From Karstenula rhodostoma CBS 690.94 (Eukaryota > Ascomycota > Dothideomycetes > Pleosporales > Didymosphaeriaceae): a DNA stretch of 64,000 nucleotides. Of this stretch, positions 34,701 through 46,191 are shown in pieces; position 1 is the stretch's first letter; each line of letters starts with the position of its first letter. The stretch is taken from the NCBI GenBank assembly GCA_010093485.1, contig MU001503.1:566224-630223 (forward strand). The letters run 5' to 3'. The position numbers and the translations under genes are program-made. Below the pieces are notes generated by a model. It searched no databases, was not told where the DNA came from, and was given only the letters and a program-made list of their open reading frames with translations.

Positions 34701-37149
34701 TCAGCCTTCATTTTCGCAAAATTGGCATTGAGCCAGTCAAAGGCCTTTTCCACAAGCTGAATCCGCTCCTTGCTAGTGCTACCAGAGATAATGTCTTGTA
34801 CTAGCTGCACACTCTCGGGCTCCTTCGGCAGAAGTGCAGCAAGATGTGCTCGATCGGCATCCGTAGATTCAGCGACCTTATCCTGTGAGTATGTTGCAAT
34901 GTCGACTTCCGAGTTCGAGCTCCAGGCACGCAGCATCGGTAGTAAAATATCCTTGCGAGGACCTGCATACGTTTTGGCCGACGAATGAAACAGTGGAAGA
35001 AGACGGAGGCGCAGGGAAAGGAGAGGCGAGGAAGCTATATGAGTGGCTAGAAACGTGGCGACGGGACCTCGTGTCGTAGTCTTCAGTCCGCGTTTCCCAT
35101 TCTTTGCGTGCGATCCTTCCAGCGCCTCCCCAGCACTTGTGATGAGGAAGTTGGCATCCATGGCGCACTCTTCGAGGATCGGAACCAGATGAGCAGTAAG
35201 AAACTCTAATAGTTGCTCCGCAGAGAGCTGCGCCGGTTTGGGGAAAGCAGTGTCGTATAGATCAGAGGATGCCCATACTTTTGTACCTTGCTTTGAAGTC
35301 GACAGGGCAGATGCGCATGCAGCTGCAGATCGACGAATGATGGCAGACGGATCCGCAAGCGCAAATAGGAGGTAGGGGACTACGTGTTGTAGATTTGTCG
35401 GCTTCTGCTCTTCCTTGATTAGGGAGGTGGCTGCTCGAAGAGCTGCTGCTCGAGCCTTGACGGATGCGGAGCTAGACCAAACCCTAGCCAGGAAGCTGAA
35501 GAAGACAGGCTTGCTGAAAGCCGACTGGCGCTGGAATGAAGGCGCTGCTAAGAACTGCTTGGTCCGATTCACCGAGACAGCCCGCTCGAACAGAGGGAGC
35601 GTGTCCCGGAACGACTGGGCGGACTGCACGCTCAGCAAACTCGTTTCCGTGAATTCAGCTGGCAAGGTCAGGGATACATCGTCCTGTTCCTCTTCTTCGG
35701 CATCGATCATTTCCTCGTCTTCATCCTCTGCATCGGCGCTCTCGTCAACGGTCAGAGAGGAACCGACAACCAATCCCAACGATTCTAGGTCGATCGCGTT
35801 TTGCTGAGCGACTTTGTTGACGATGCGGGCTGTGGTAGCATTCTCGCTCAACGTCGAAGCAAAGTCAATCAGATGGCTATGCTGAGGCGAGCTACGTTCG
35901 CTTCGTTGCGCGACCTGTAACAGACCCGAAAGCGCAACCGATAACTGCGGACCGTCGAGCAAATTGGCCTCGAGTATGCTTTTGAAGGTCTCCTGTTTCT
36001 CCTCGGCCTGAGCAATACCCTCCAGGGCAGCCAAGGCACAGCCCAGCGCAAGACGGTCCACGCGACATCTTTTCGAAAGCGAGATCAGAGTCTGGGCCAG
36101 ATCGGGTATCTTCAGCAGCCTTTTCGCGACTGGTAAAGGCAATTGCACATGTACTCTTTCTTCGGCGATGACAGCCAAGCACATCAGGCATGCGTCCGAT
36201 GTCTCCTCATCTCGACTAAGAGTAGCGGCCTCCATGATCGAATTCAGAACCTTATCCTCCAAAGTGGACTTGGTGACGAGCACGATAACGATCATGTAGC
36301 ATGCTATGACAGCATCCGCGCCGTTGGCCTTTCTCATGCACACATTGAGTACCCGCAGGACTCGCAGAAGCAACTCCTCCATCTTTTGGTCCTGCACCTC
36401 TTTGCGTCCGGTGGTGTGATCAAGGATGCCATCGATCGCTTGGGTAGTCACGCTCGACCAGAACGTGAGTAAGCTGGGTCCCTGGTGGCCGGCCTGGAGC
36501 ACTCTCATGACGTAATTTTGCAGCGCTTCGAAAAACGTCGGCGTGTTCGTGGCAGTATAGACGATAGCCCGGCGGGGTGGGTTGGTGGGAGGTTGTACGT
36601 AGGGATGAAGGAATCGCCATGCCGGCTTGGGGTTCGGTGGTAATATGGACAACAGCGCAAGGAATTGCGGGGTATCGTGGTATGGGAGGTATGTCATTAC
36701 GAGGCTTTCTGTGTTGTACTCGTGAATGCTAGGGCGTGTTAGCTTTTGGCTTCCAAGTGTGCGCGTGGGACGTACCGGAATCTTCTGACCAGCCAATCCA
36801 GGGCCTTCTCTGCTGGCTTGAGCAGCAATCGTGGGCCGACCATGGTGATGAATGCCTCCAATACCTCGTCCAACTTTTCGTTCTCTCTCTGCGTCATCTG
36901 TGTGCGGTCCTCCACCTTGCTCTGCTCGCTGAAGACATTCCGCGAAAACTGCACGAAGCGCGGGTCCAGCGCGCAAAGATCCCTGAAGCCTTCATAGCAG
37001 ATGATATAGATGTTGTCGAAGGACTGCGAGGCGGCGATCTGGGGTTCGAAGAGCAGCGACTTGCCGTGGGCGAGCTTCTGTGCCTTGAGGTCCAATTGGT
37101 GTGTGCTCGTGGCGGCGATGGCCGCGAGCTGTTTCTGGAGAGAAGTCAT
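31787..37149 (-). CDS. UTP10: U3 small nucleolar RNA-associated protein 10 (HEATR1 homologue)
   Basis: Large nucleolar HEAT-repeat protein of the t-UTP/UtpA subcomplex, needed for rDNA transcription and 18S pre-rRNA processing. The first exon (37149-36776) encodes MTSLQKQLAAIA and LDPRFVQFSRNVFSEQSK; a 47-nt intron (36729-36775) leads to the main exon. HEAT-like helices run throughout; the central region carries an Asp/Glu-rich loop (about 35680-35750). I infer a second intron, 32648-32698 (GTAAGC...AAGCAG, branch ACTAAC, 51 nt), hidden because it is in frame; its removal gives QQGPEAAEEELKLM as in relatives. Predicted length is then 1754 residues, normal for the family. It is divergent from NRDE2. 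Confidence 0.93.
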
Positions 37150-37578
37150 GTCGGTTGGCGCGCGTGGCGTCTACGAGGTGTGCGCAAGAGTGGCAGCGGT
37201 TTCACGGCCCATCGGACGAAGCTCTGCCGCTATAAAGTCGTTGTGAGAGGGCGCAGCTTCCTGAGATCCAACTTTGCATCTGATCGGCAAGAACTTTTTT
37301 GATGCCGGCAAAAGTGGAGAAGGCGCGGCCAAGAGTAGTGATCTGTGCGCACTCCCGCCCGTCTCTCATTCGCTGCCTCCGTGGCTCTCCTGCGAACACC
37401 ACACGCGCATCTACGGGTGCCCAACTGTGCGCACGTGAGGGCTTCAACAATGCGGATGTCACCTTCTGCCTGCTCGTCAACAGGCACCTAATCAACCTCA
37501 CTCCCCGAAATCAGGGCTGAACGGATTGCCAATCTGCCCCCTGCCTTTTACTCGACCGATGTCCGCCTGCCGGTAGAC
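37150..37578. promoter_or_regulatory. bidirectional promoter region, UTP10 / NRDE2
   Basis: 429 bp between divergent start codons of two nuclear RNA-processing genes. No clear TATA box was seen. Shared control is plausible from layout only. Confidence 0.5.
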
Positions 37579-40500
37579 ATGGCTTCCGGCGTCCCGAAGT
37601 TCACGAGCTTCCGACCAAAGCCAAAGGAAGCGTCGAGCCAGGCGAAAGAGCCGCAGAAACCAGAACATCAGGAACGATTGGTGACATCGTCGAGAGATAG
37701 ATCTAGCCAATCGAAAAAGCCATCGCGAGATAGAAGCTCAGAGAGACGGCAGAAATCCGAGAAAACATCGCGGGAAAGAACGCGAGATAAAGGTATAGCG
37801 CGTCAGGAAGACATACGACGCGCGGAGCCGACTCCACACGCAGGCCCCTCTGAGTTCTTTTTCAGTGACAGGCGAGGCGATCGCGATATCCTAAGATACG
37901 GCAGCCTTAACCGATATGAAGTGCCGGACTACCGACGTTATGGCTATGGATACGTGCTTGGCCTTAGTTTGGACTGGAAGATAGACCGGGTTCATTCCAC
38001 GGAGAAAATCACTGTCCTCACTTCTTCAAATAAGCGTCGCGGTGAAAGACTGCTTGCGAAAAAACAAGCCTCTCGGGAGCAGGCCAGGACGGTACGTTTC
38101 GTTAGTAAATCAAATGCACACGATTTGGACGAGCACAATCGCGATTACATCGCACTGTCGACAACACGCAAACGCAAGCGTGGCGAGGACGAGTCTGACG
38201 ATGATGAGTCTGGTTTCGACTATTGTGGAATGCAAGATAGGGACGCCCTTGAACCAGCAGATCCAGACGCAGAGTATGAATCTGAACCCGTCGTGGACGC
38301 TGTGACTGCCACCGCACGGAACGCAATATTGGTGCGCCGGACAAAAGAACGCCCGGAAGACCTGCAGGCCTGGATCGAGCTTGTCGAATACCAAGAAGAT
38401 ATGTTGAAGATGGAGCGATCATCGGCAGAGCTGCGAGATGCAGACAAACCACATCTTGCCGCAAATCGAATTTCAGTCTACGAGAAGGCGCTAAAAGAAT
38501 GCAACACCGATGAACATGGCTATATCAGACTCTATCTTGGTCTAATGACCGAAGCCGCGAGAGCTTGGAATCAAGAACAATTAGTGCGCAAGTGGACCGA
38601 AGTCCTCACGAAGTATCCGTTCAGCGTGGAGCTCTGGATGAAGTATTTGGACTGGATAGAATCGAATTTTATCAGCTTTAGATACGAAGCATGCAGAGTC
38701 TCGTTCCAGAAATGCTTGGAAACGATGCAGCTGAGCACAACAGTCATTGACCTGGACCTTAGTCTCTACATCTTCTGTCGGGTTACAGCCATGATACATC
38801 AAGCCGGTTATCAAGAACTCGCGCTGGCTATATGGCAGGCTTTGCTTGAGTATAACGTATTTGCCCCTCTCGATCCGCCGTCATCTCAGGAGGAGGTCCT
38901 GCGAAAGTTTGAAGAGTTTTGGGAAGGTGAGGTGCCTCGCATTGGTGAGGACAATGCAAAAGGCTGGCGAAACTCTAATGTGGACGATGGCCCTGTCCTC
39001 GAGACAGCTTCCATCCAGCTCATTGAGCAAAACTCCATGGACGCCACTTGGGATGATTTTCGAAAGCGAGAAGCAGATTACACTTCGAAGTTAAGATATC
39101 CAGGTCGTACCACTGATGAACTAGGAGGAGACGACCCTTTCCATACGGTGCTCTTCTCAGATATTGAAGCATTCCTAAAGCTTCTTCCACAGTCTTGTGA
39201 GAAAACCGGCGTGATATCTGCGTTTCTCCGGTTCTGCAATCTACCACCTCTGCGACGAAACCACCCAGACATGGGTAGGTACACCTTTGATCCTTTTCTG
39301 CAAACGGGATGGAACGGCTCTCAGCAGAAAAGCACTAGTGGTTTCACCGAAGTCATTGCAAGATACACAGAGTGTCCGATCAAGAAACATCAGACCACTG
39401 CAGAGCTCCTTTTTAATGGGAGCTTTCCTGAAGCTCACATGGTTGTGGATATCGGATTTGTACGAAAGGCACTAAAGCTGCTCTTTGAGGGGATGCCAGA
39501 CGGAGAATCCATTGGGGAGTATCTACTCGCACTCGAGTCTCAATACTTCCCTACTGATTCTCACAAAACAGCTAGACGCCTGTTGAAAGCACATCCTACA
39601 AGCCTGCGTCTTTACAACGCTTATGGACTTGTGGAATCACGCCGAAACAATCCCGAGAAAGCGGATCAGGTATTCAGTGCTGCTCTCTCAATGCAGAAAG
39701 GAAAAACGGCATTCTCAACAAACGGCAGCCTCGAGCTCTTCTATAGTTGGGTCTGGGAAGCTTTGCGACGAGGCGACAGGGAGGAAGCACTTTGGCGTCT
39801 TGTGTCTCCTATTGGCAAGGTCGAAAAGGTGCCTGGTGTTGACAAGACCCCGGACCAAACAGCTCTTCTTCGGGCTCAAAGAACATTTGGCGACATCTGT
39901 GAGCGAGCGCTACTGGCTACCGACTTTCCCAGAGCCACCTTGGCAACATCGCTCATCGCCTTGCTGGCGTATTTCGCAGATAGCGAGAAACCAGAAACAG
40001 CACTATCAACCTTCGCGCGGCTTTCCACCTGGTTCACGAGCCACAGCATGTCACAGAGCCCGGCAGCGGAGCTTCACGCTCAATATGTTGCGCAGTTTCT
40101 GACACTTCACACTCAACGCGCACCTATTGTCAAACCTGCACTTATACGCGAAGCATTGGAGCCTCTCATCGCTGCATTTCCTGATAACACTATACTCTTA
40201 TCGCTTTATGCTGCAAACGAAGCACGATTTGCCATCGACGACCGCGTCAGATCTATAATGCACCAAAAATCGAAAGGCACGAACCGTACGATTGTGAGCT
40301 GGACATTTGCAATTCATCATGAAATTCTCCGAGGAGAGATTGCCGGCTCAACGTCGCATTCTATTCGTGCTCTTTTTGAGAAAGCTGAAGAAGATGTTGG
40401 GGCGCACTGTCCAGCCTTGTGGAGGCAACACGTTCAATTTGAGATTGCAGAGGCACAAAAGGAGCGCAGGAAGAGACCTCGGAAGAGGCCGCGCAAGGAT

Positions 40501-40728
40501 GGGAAAAGGTCAAAGGAAGACATCAGAATGGAAGAGGCAGATAAGAGGGTCAGAGACACGTTCTTCCGAGGGCTAACACACCTGCCTTGGTGCAAAGACT
40601 ACATGATGATGGCATTCACTCATCTGGGAGAAGAGTTTCTGGGCCTGGAGGATCTGAGGAAGGTGTACACCGCTATGGTGGAGAAGGAGTTGCGGTTATA
40701 CGTTGAGGTCGAGGAGGATGGTGTGTAA
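37579..40728 (+). CDS. NRDE2-family nuclear RNA regulation protein
   Basis: Intronless, 1049 residues. It opens with the family signature VPKFTSFRPK and a strongly basic Ser/Arg/Lys arm (residues 15-85) typical of nuclear proteins. It continues with the NRDE-2 domain (from about 245, WIELVEYQEDML) and HAT-like helical repeats, for example SVELWMKYLDWIES and ALWRQHVQFEIAEAQ. A basic patch near residue 970 (RRKRPRKRPRKDGKR) may be a second nuclear signal. NRDE2 acts in nuclear RNAi in nematodes and works with Mtr4-type helicases in fission yeast (Nrl1) and mammals; in this fungus a role in RNA surveillance is inferred. It is divergent from UTP10. Confidence 0.9.
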   Translation: MASGVPKFTSFRPKPKEASSQAKEPQKPEHQERLVTSSRDRSSQSKKPSRDRSSERRQKSEKTSRERTRDKGIARQEDIRRAEPTPHAGPSEFFFSDRRGDRDILRYGSLNRYEVPDYRRYGYGYVLGLSLDWKIDRVHSTEKITVLTSSNKRRGERLLAKKQASREQARTVRFVSKSNAHDLDEHNRDYIALSTTRKRKRGEDESDDDESGFDYCGMQDRDALEPADPDAEYESEPVVDAVTATARNAILVRRTKERPEDLQAWIELVEYQEDMLKMERSSAELRDADKPHLAANRISVYEKALKECNTDEHGYIRLYLGLMTEAARAWNQEQLVRKWTEVLTKYPFSVELWMKYLDWIESNFISFRYEACRVSFQKCLETMQLSTTVIDLDLSLYIFCRVTAMIHQAGYQELALAIWQALLEYNVFAPLDPPSSQEEVLRKFEEFWEGEVPRIGEDNAKGWRNSNVDDGPVLETASIQLIEQNSMDATWDDFRKREADYTSKLRYPGRTTDELGGDDPFHTVLFSDIEAFLKLLPQSCEKTGVISAFLRFCNLPPLRRNHPDMGRYTFDPFLQTGWNGSQQKSTSGFTEVIARYTECPIKKHQTTAELLFNGSFPEAHMVVDIGFVRKALKLLFEGMPDGESIGEYLLALESQYFPTDSHKTARRLLKAHPTSLRLYNAYGLVESRRNNPEKADQVFSAALSMQKGKTAFSTNGSLELFYSWVWEALRRGDREEALWRLVSPIGKVEKVPGVDKTPDQTALLRAQRTFGDICERALLATDFPRATLATSLIALLAYFADSEKPETALSTFARLSTWFTSHSMSQSPAAELHAQYVAQFLTLHTQRAPIVKPALIREALEPLIAAFPDNTILLSLYAANEARFAIDDRVRSIMHQKSKGTNRTIVSWTFAIHHEILRGEIAGSTSHSIRALFEKAEEDVGAHCPALWRQHVQFEIAEAQKERRKRPRKRPRKDGKRSKEDIRMEEADKRVRDTFFRGLTHLPWCKDYMMMAFTHLGEEFLGLEDLRKVYTAMVEKELRLYVEVEEDGV

Positions 40729-40918
40729 GCCTACGAGTGCAGAAGCAATCACTAATACAAGACTATTGTGCATTTTTGGCCTGGGGAAGAGCGCATTGCA
40801 GAGTCGAGTAGTCGGTTCGGCTTCATGCGCTAGGTCAGATGTTTATTTTCAGGTATATGTTCGCTGTATGCAAACCCTGCCTCATACTGCCCGTGCAGTG
40901 TTTCTAGATCAGCCATAT

Positions 40919-42661
40919 TTACTTGTTGTACACCACAAACACACCACTATTGATAAGACTGATGCCTTCCGCACGATATGTGTCTGGCTCCACATGGCTG
41001 GTCACGTTGGCATCGTAAACAGAGCCTTCCGGTTTGCGCAGGCTATACCTAGGCCAACGTGGAACGCCAAATGACCTGCTTCTTGCCTTGCTGTTCACGT
41101 CCCCGGTGTGGACGAATCGAATCCAGTCGCCGCTGGTCAATCTTGCTAGATTGTCATAACTGGGTGGCTTCTCTTCGAACGGGGGGATCCGCACGGGCGG
41201 GTAGCTGACCCCAAGGACATTCAGCATGGCAAATGCTACTTCGACGAAGTGGGTGGCCCCATCAAGGATTGTGGCCCAGACCGGGATCGCGTTAAATCGA
41301 AAACAGTATGCGGTCAGTCCAGCTGCGGACCATGTCTCACAAGTAAGACGTTGGCTAGCAATAAATTGGGTGTCCCCGTAGTAGGTTGCAGCTCGCCGGT
41401 ACTGAGCTCCGTGGGGTGGACCGGGGCGATACGTAGGATCCAAATTGGCAAGGACGTTTCGAGCTGGATACGCTACTAGCACGCGGTCCGCAAAAGAGGC
41501 GTTCATCAGTGGGGCAGAACCTGAGTTGTCATCAGCGGAATAGAAACGGAACGCGGTGGTGGAAAGGTACCTTGTATGGCTTTCTTAAAGATCTCGGTGT
41601 TATTGACGCCCTTGGGTGTGAAAGATGTCCCTTCGTCCGAATTGGTGCCGATTAGTATCGGGACATGCACGAAAGCATCTTCCTTCAATTGCTCAGAGGA
41701 GTGTCGAGCTATAATGTCGCCGTCGATCTGAGGAAACCAGATGCTGTTAAGTGCTGTCGTGTTGACAGCTGCGTTGAGCTTCTCAAAGGACAAAGATCGT
41801 AAACACTCCAATGAGTCAGGTGCATTGCTGCATCCAGCGAGTTGAGTGAGGTGATGGTACGCCGCTTGGTAGTAACCCTTACGATCTGGATCGGATATAG
41901 CCACAGGAGAACCGCTTTCCATGATGGCTGACCGAAGGAGCTTGTCGTCTCGACCGTTGTAGGCCATTACGCGTATACCCACGGAGCCAGCGCCTGCAGA
42001 CTGTCCCCAAATTGTAACTTTTCCAGGGTCGCCTCCAAAACTGGCTATGTTTTCTTGAATCCATTGCAAAGCAAGTCTTAGATCTCGGAGGCCCACGTTG
42101 GTGTCGCCGCTATCGCGCACTTGGTTCACTTGTAAGAATCCCTAGGCACTCAATCGGTAGTTGAGTGTAATACCAAGTATGGGTTGACTGAGGGAGACAG
42201 ATTCTTGCACCATAAATGAGGTGTTATAGCGCAAATCAACCCCGCTTCCTTGTGCGAAACCGCCTCCATAGATCCACCGCAACTGGAAGGCCACCATGGT
42301 GCTTCATGTTACTGCCAGGTGGGCGTCTGACGTTCAAGTAGAGACAATCCTCGGAAATGTTGTAACCCATTTGCGAAGCCTGCACTTATCAATTACTATC
42401 TCGCATCCAGCTTCGATCAGACACTCACGCCATAGCCCACGCACGCAGGGGAGAATGTTGTTGCATCGCGCTCGCCTTTCCAAGAGACTTGGAGAGGCCG
42501 TGGGTTGGGGAATCGCAGATCTCCTGTAGGTGGCTGCGCAAATGGTATCCCCAAGAAAAAGTCTTGGGTGAGTGAACGCCTATGTACGTACCATTCCGCA
42601 ACGTCACAGCCGGGGTGCTTCCATGACCCGCGATGGTCGATACTCCAAACATGATCAACAT
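40919..42661 (-). pseudogene. carboxylesterase type B (cholinesterase-like), broken copy
   Basis: An alpha/beta-hydrolase esterase whose parts are still recognisable: a secretory-looking start ([14 protein letters not shown] at 42661), [25 protein letters not shown], the nucleophile elbow GQSAGAGS, the acid in TNSDEGTSF and the histidine region THFVEVAF. Two introns keep splice sites (42380-42428 and 41521-41570). At least three lesions block translation: a frame change between GVHS and QDFFLG (about 42565-42590), loss of two bases turning the expected V-W-I-Y-G-G-G oxyanion loop out of frame (about 42271-42277), and TAG at 42142-42144 replacing the usual Trp of LSAWGFL. Everything downstream of the stop is intact, so decay looks recent. 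A sequencing error could explain one lesion, not all. Confidence 0.85.
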
Positions 42662-42782
42662 TAAATTTCAAAATTCGTTCTCCGAGGAAGAGTCTTTATC
42701 CTCCCAGGTGCGGATTGCGCCTATGCGCCGGCGAGGAGAAACCTTCACCCTTGACGCTGGTCATCTTGTCATAGTATAAGAG

Positions 42783-43598
42783 ATGGCTTTCCAACAGTAC
42801 ATTGCGGGCGTACTCGCACACCCCCTTGTACGTGGCTTTATTGCACAATCTGGAACCGTCGGCACCTCATCATACACCTTTGACCCTACGGGCAGTAACT
42901 TCACCTACGTTGCCTCACAGCTGGGCTGCAACACCGCTGCTTCCAATGACGAAATTTTCTCATGTGTGCAGTCCAAGCCCGCAACGGACGTCATCAGCAT
43001 TTACAACAAGTATAACGCTACGCTCAACAACGGACTATCGCTATCCTTCGGTCCGACCGCAGATAACGAAGTCATATTCTCAAATTACACTGATCGCCAA
43101 CAACACGGCTTGTTCGCACAGCTTCCCACTGTTCACAGTAGCAACAATGCCGAAGGCTCTTCCCTCCTTGCGTTCACGCCTGATGGTCCGCCAGGCGGCC
43201 AAGCTGCCATCGATGCCTTCACGAAGAACTTCGGCACATGTTCTACTGCCAATGGTGCATTGGCTCGCAAGAAATTGGACGTGCCTGTATGGCGCATACG
43301 TTACTTTGGCCAGTGGCCGAATCTCAACCCATTTAGCTGGCTAGGCGCATAGCACAGTGCTAATATACCGATGATCTTCGGTACCAGTGATCTTCGGGGC
43401 TCAGATACTAAGTTGGAAAGGGACACGAGCAAATGCTACCAAGATGCCTGGGTAGCCTTCGCTAAGGATCCTGTGAGTGGACTAGTGAAGTATGGATGGC
43501 CAAAGTATGACCCCAACGGGGAAACGTTGGCCAATTTGGGAAATGGGTGCGTAAAGGCCATACTTGCTAAGGGCGACCTCTTCGATACTGGTTGCTGA
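42783..43598 (+). pseudogene. carboxylesterase type B, C-terminal remnant
   Basis: Only the second half of an esterase is present. The frame starts after the nucleophile elbow (PLVRGFIAQSGTVG) and continues through VPVWRIRYFGQWPN to the C-terminus (QDAWVAFAKDP, YGWPKYDPNGE). It lacks signal peptide, oxyanion loop and catalytic Ser. TAG at 43350-43352 stands where relatives have an aromatic residue just before the catalytic His (HSANIPMIFGTSDLRG). The copy is clearly different in sequence from the minus-strand copy 120 bp away, so the two are not a simple inverted duplication. A short product from the ATG at 42783 could be made but would be inactive. Confidence 0.85.
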
Positions 43599-44620
43599 CC
43601 ATGTGAGACATGTAGTAGCGGCCAGTCCCTGTAGATAGTTCGGCTGTCGGCTTACTGTCTTCGCATGTATGAGATCTGAGTGCCCGGGTTGCTATGATTC
43701 TTCGGGGGATAGTGCTGCTCAAGTCGACTTTTGTTCAATGTGTTGACTTGCATCATGAGCAATCCGGGTCGCAAGCCCCGACGGTGAGAAGAAGCTCAGA
43801 GCTCAGGCGATGCCAAGATCCATAATAGCCTGATAGGTCCCATTCGGGTGACAAAGGCAAACAGCCCGACTTTGAAGATGGCAAATGATTGCTAGGAACT
43901 GCGGGAAAGATACAAGGACTGCGAACTTATGAACAGCATCGCAAAAACTTCCCTCGCAATCTAGGCAGGTGTAAAGTCTGGATTAGAACTGCTGCAATCT
44001 CTTGTAGGCTGTGCTATAACGGTCGTGTATGTTGACTGGAATGTTGGCCCAGACAAGTATTTGGTGCTATAACGATCCATTCACATAGCGAGGTTGTGTA
44101 CGAGGGTGATGCTACGGCTCCAAAAAAAAAAAATGACACGAAGCCACACACGCCATTGCATTCATACAACCACGATTTATTCATTCTCGCAATCCCTGCC
44201 GCATACCAGAGATGCACATTCTCAGCCTCCTCGACCTAGCTGCTCTTGGCTACCGTATCGCCCACCGCTGACGCCGAAGCACTCAACTCTCTCCAATCGG
44301 CCAGCATCCCACTCAAGAAGCGCATGCACATACACCGACTGCATGTGTTTTTAAGAATATCAAGGCTGGTGTATACTGTGGCAACTGCTACAATCCGAAA
44401 GACCACAACTACTGGACTAGCAGTCAGTTAGCCACACACGCATTTCAGTGTGCTTCGTCTGGCGACTGCTGTGACTGTGGAGTTGCTGATGATTGTAGAA
44501 AGACCGGTGCAAGATGTGTGATCACTTTGTGGGAGGGTATCGGAACGATTGATCGAGTGGAGGCGGTTACAAAATCTTGAATTCCTAATTGATTCTTCCC
44601 GAAGCTGTTTGAAGACAGTA
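43599..44620. other. intergenic, about 1 kb
   Basis: Between the esterase remnant and the short-chain dehydrogenase. It is AT-richer than the housekeeping regions and has a run of 13 A at about 44121-44133. No gene seen; it may include further eroded sequence. Confidence 0.5.
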
Positions 44621-45665
44621 TCACAGTGGAACACCATGCAGCCCAACTGTCAAAACTAACGAGCCCTTGATCTCATCCGCACGATCATTCAACTCATTCA
44701 CGTCCCAATTGACCCACACAAACTTCCCCTTGAGAAACTTGGCTTCACCAGATGCAAGCCAGACGAGGAAGTGGGCGGGAAGATCGACTGTCCATGAAAG
44801 TCAGCTATTTCAGCAAAAACAAGACTACAGTGCCTCGTTGAGAGTTTGGTTAACGAAGTCTGCTTACCATCATCGACCCCTACGCCTGCCATATCCGTGG
44901 CAGCATTGATCTCAGTGTTCACAACCCCAGGATGGACGTTGACAACATGTAGATTCGGATTCTCGGCCTGGATGTACTCGAACATCTTGGTATTTGCCAT
45001 CTTCGTCGCCGCATAGGCCCAGGAACCAGGCATTAGACTGATGTGTGCGATGCAAGAGGAGATGTTGAAGACTTTGGCTTCGGGTGCTAGAAGGGGCAAC
45101 ATTGCCTGGACGGCATTGAAGGCGCCACCCATATTGAGGCCCAGGCTACGTTGATACTCATGATGATCGTAGCCTGCGACATTACCGTGAGGTTGTAGGA
45201 TTCCAGCGTTGTGGATGAAGACATCAATGCGGACTTCGCCGGCCTTCTTGAGAGCACTGGCGAAGGCAGCCTCGACAGCGGCGCGCTGGCTTAGATCAAC
45301 GCTCTCGAATATGACGTTAGTGGACCCATTGATGTTTGCCTCACGGATTTTTTCAGCGGCTGACTGCAGCTTATCGATGCGGCGCCCGAAGATGGCAATC
45401 GTTTTCGCACCGGCCTGTGCAAAAGCCATAGCGGTGGCTTTACCTATGCGGAGAACATCAGCAAAGCGATGGCTAACAAACACCGCACATGTTTATAAGG
45501 ACTTGATGTACCAATACCAGTACCGCCTCCGGTGATGAATACGGTCCCTTCGATCCGTAGCTCGGGCCGGAAAGGCGAGATCTGCGGATAAGGCTTATTA
45601 TGCCATGTCCTGGTAAATGACTTGAAGTATTTGTCTCCTGGATGAAGCTCGGCGATGCTGCCCAT
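44621..45665 (-). CDS. short-chain dehydrogenase/reductase
   Basis: 298-residue NAD(P)-dependent oxidoreductase of the classical SDR superfamily; substrate unknown. Exons 45665-45512, 45443-44868 and 44787-44621, introns 45444-45511 and 44788-44867. The Rossmann motif appears as TGGGTGIG, completed across the first intron; the NAG of the central strand is HNAGIL. The catalytic region has Ser in NISSCIAH and the YxxxK motif as YAATK. The following NVHPGVVNTEI is the typical post-catalytic loop. GRR after strand 2 hints at NADP(H) preference. It lies between the dead esterases and a Zn2Cys6 regulator on the same strand, so it may be part of a former catabolic group. Confidence 0.88.
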
Positions 45666-46191
45666 TGTTTTAGGGGTCCAAGTCCATGGAACCTTGAGGT
45701 CGAATGTTTGTTGTTGCGAGTATCCGTTCGAATGGAAAGGAAGGCGGAGAAAGCAAAATGTTACGCGACTTATTTTGTCAGATAACTTTCCTTGGACGGG
45801 CGGCTGTGGATGAGTTATATACATGTGTCCTCAATACAATCAAATCGTCCCAGCCCATACTTATCTCCACGGAAGACATGATTACAAATAGGAGGCTGTG
45901 AGTACCTCAAACGAACTCGCAGAAACAAGAGGTCGATCTCGATGGCCGGAGTCGGACGGCCTTCCGCGGAACTTAGGTTAGTCAGTCGCAAGTCTACGGA
46001 TAGCTTTAACATTGGGAATCTCGTGCTTAAAGGGGTAACAAAGTCATACCGGCGTCTCCAGACTCTAGGCTTGTCATCCAGTTCATCCTAACGTATATGT
46101 ATATATACATTTTGTGTAAATGTACTCAGTCGTGGTGTCCGCACTCCAAACGTTCAAAGCCTCTCCCATTTTTTGTATTCCCCAAGATACA
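45666..46191 (-). other. intergenic, 526 bp
   Basis: Promoter space of the dehydrogenase gene and 3' region of the regulator gene. AT-rich around 46090-46130, with a TATATATACA word. No gene seen. Confidence 0.5.
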
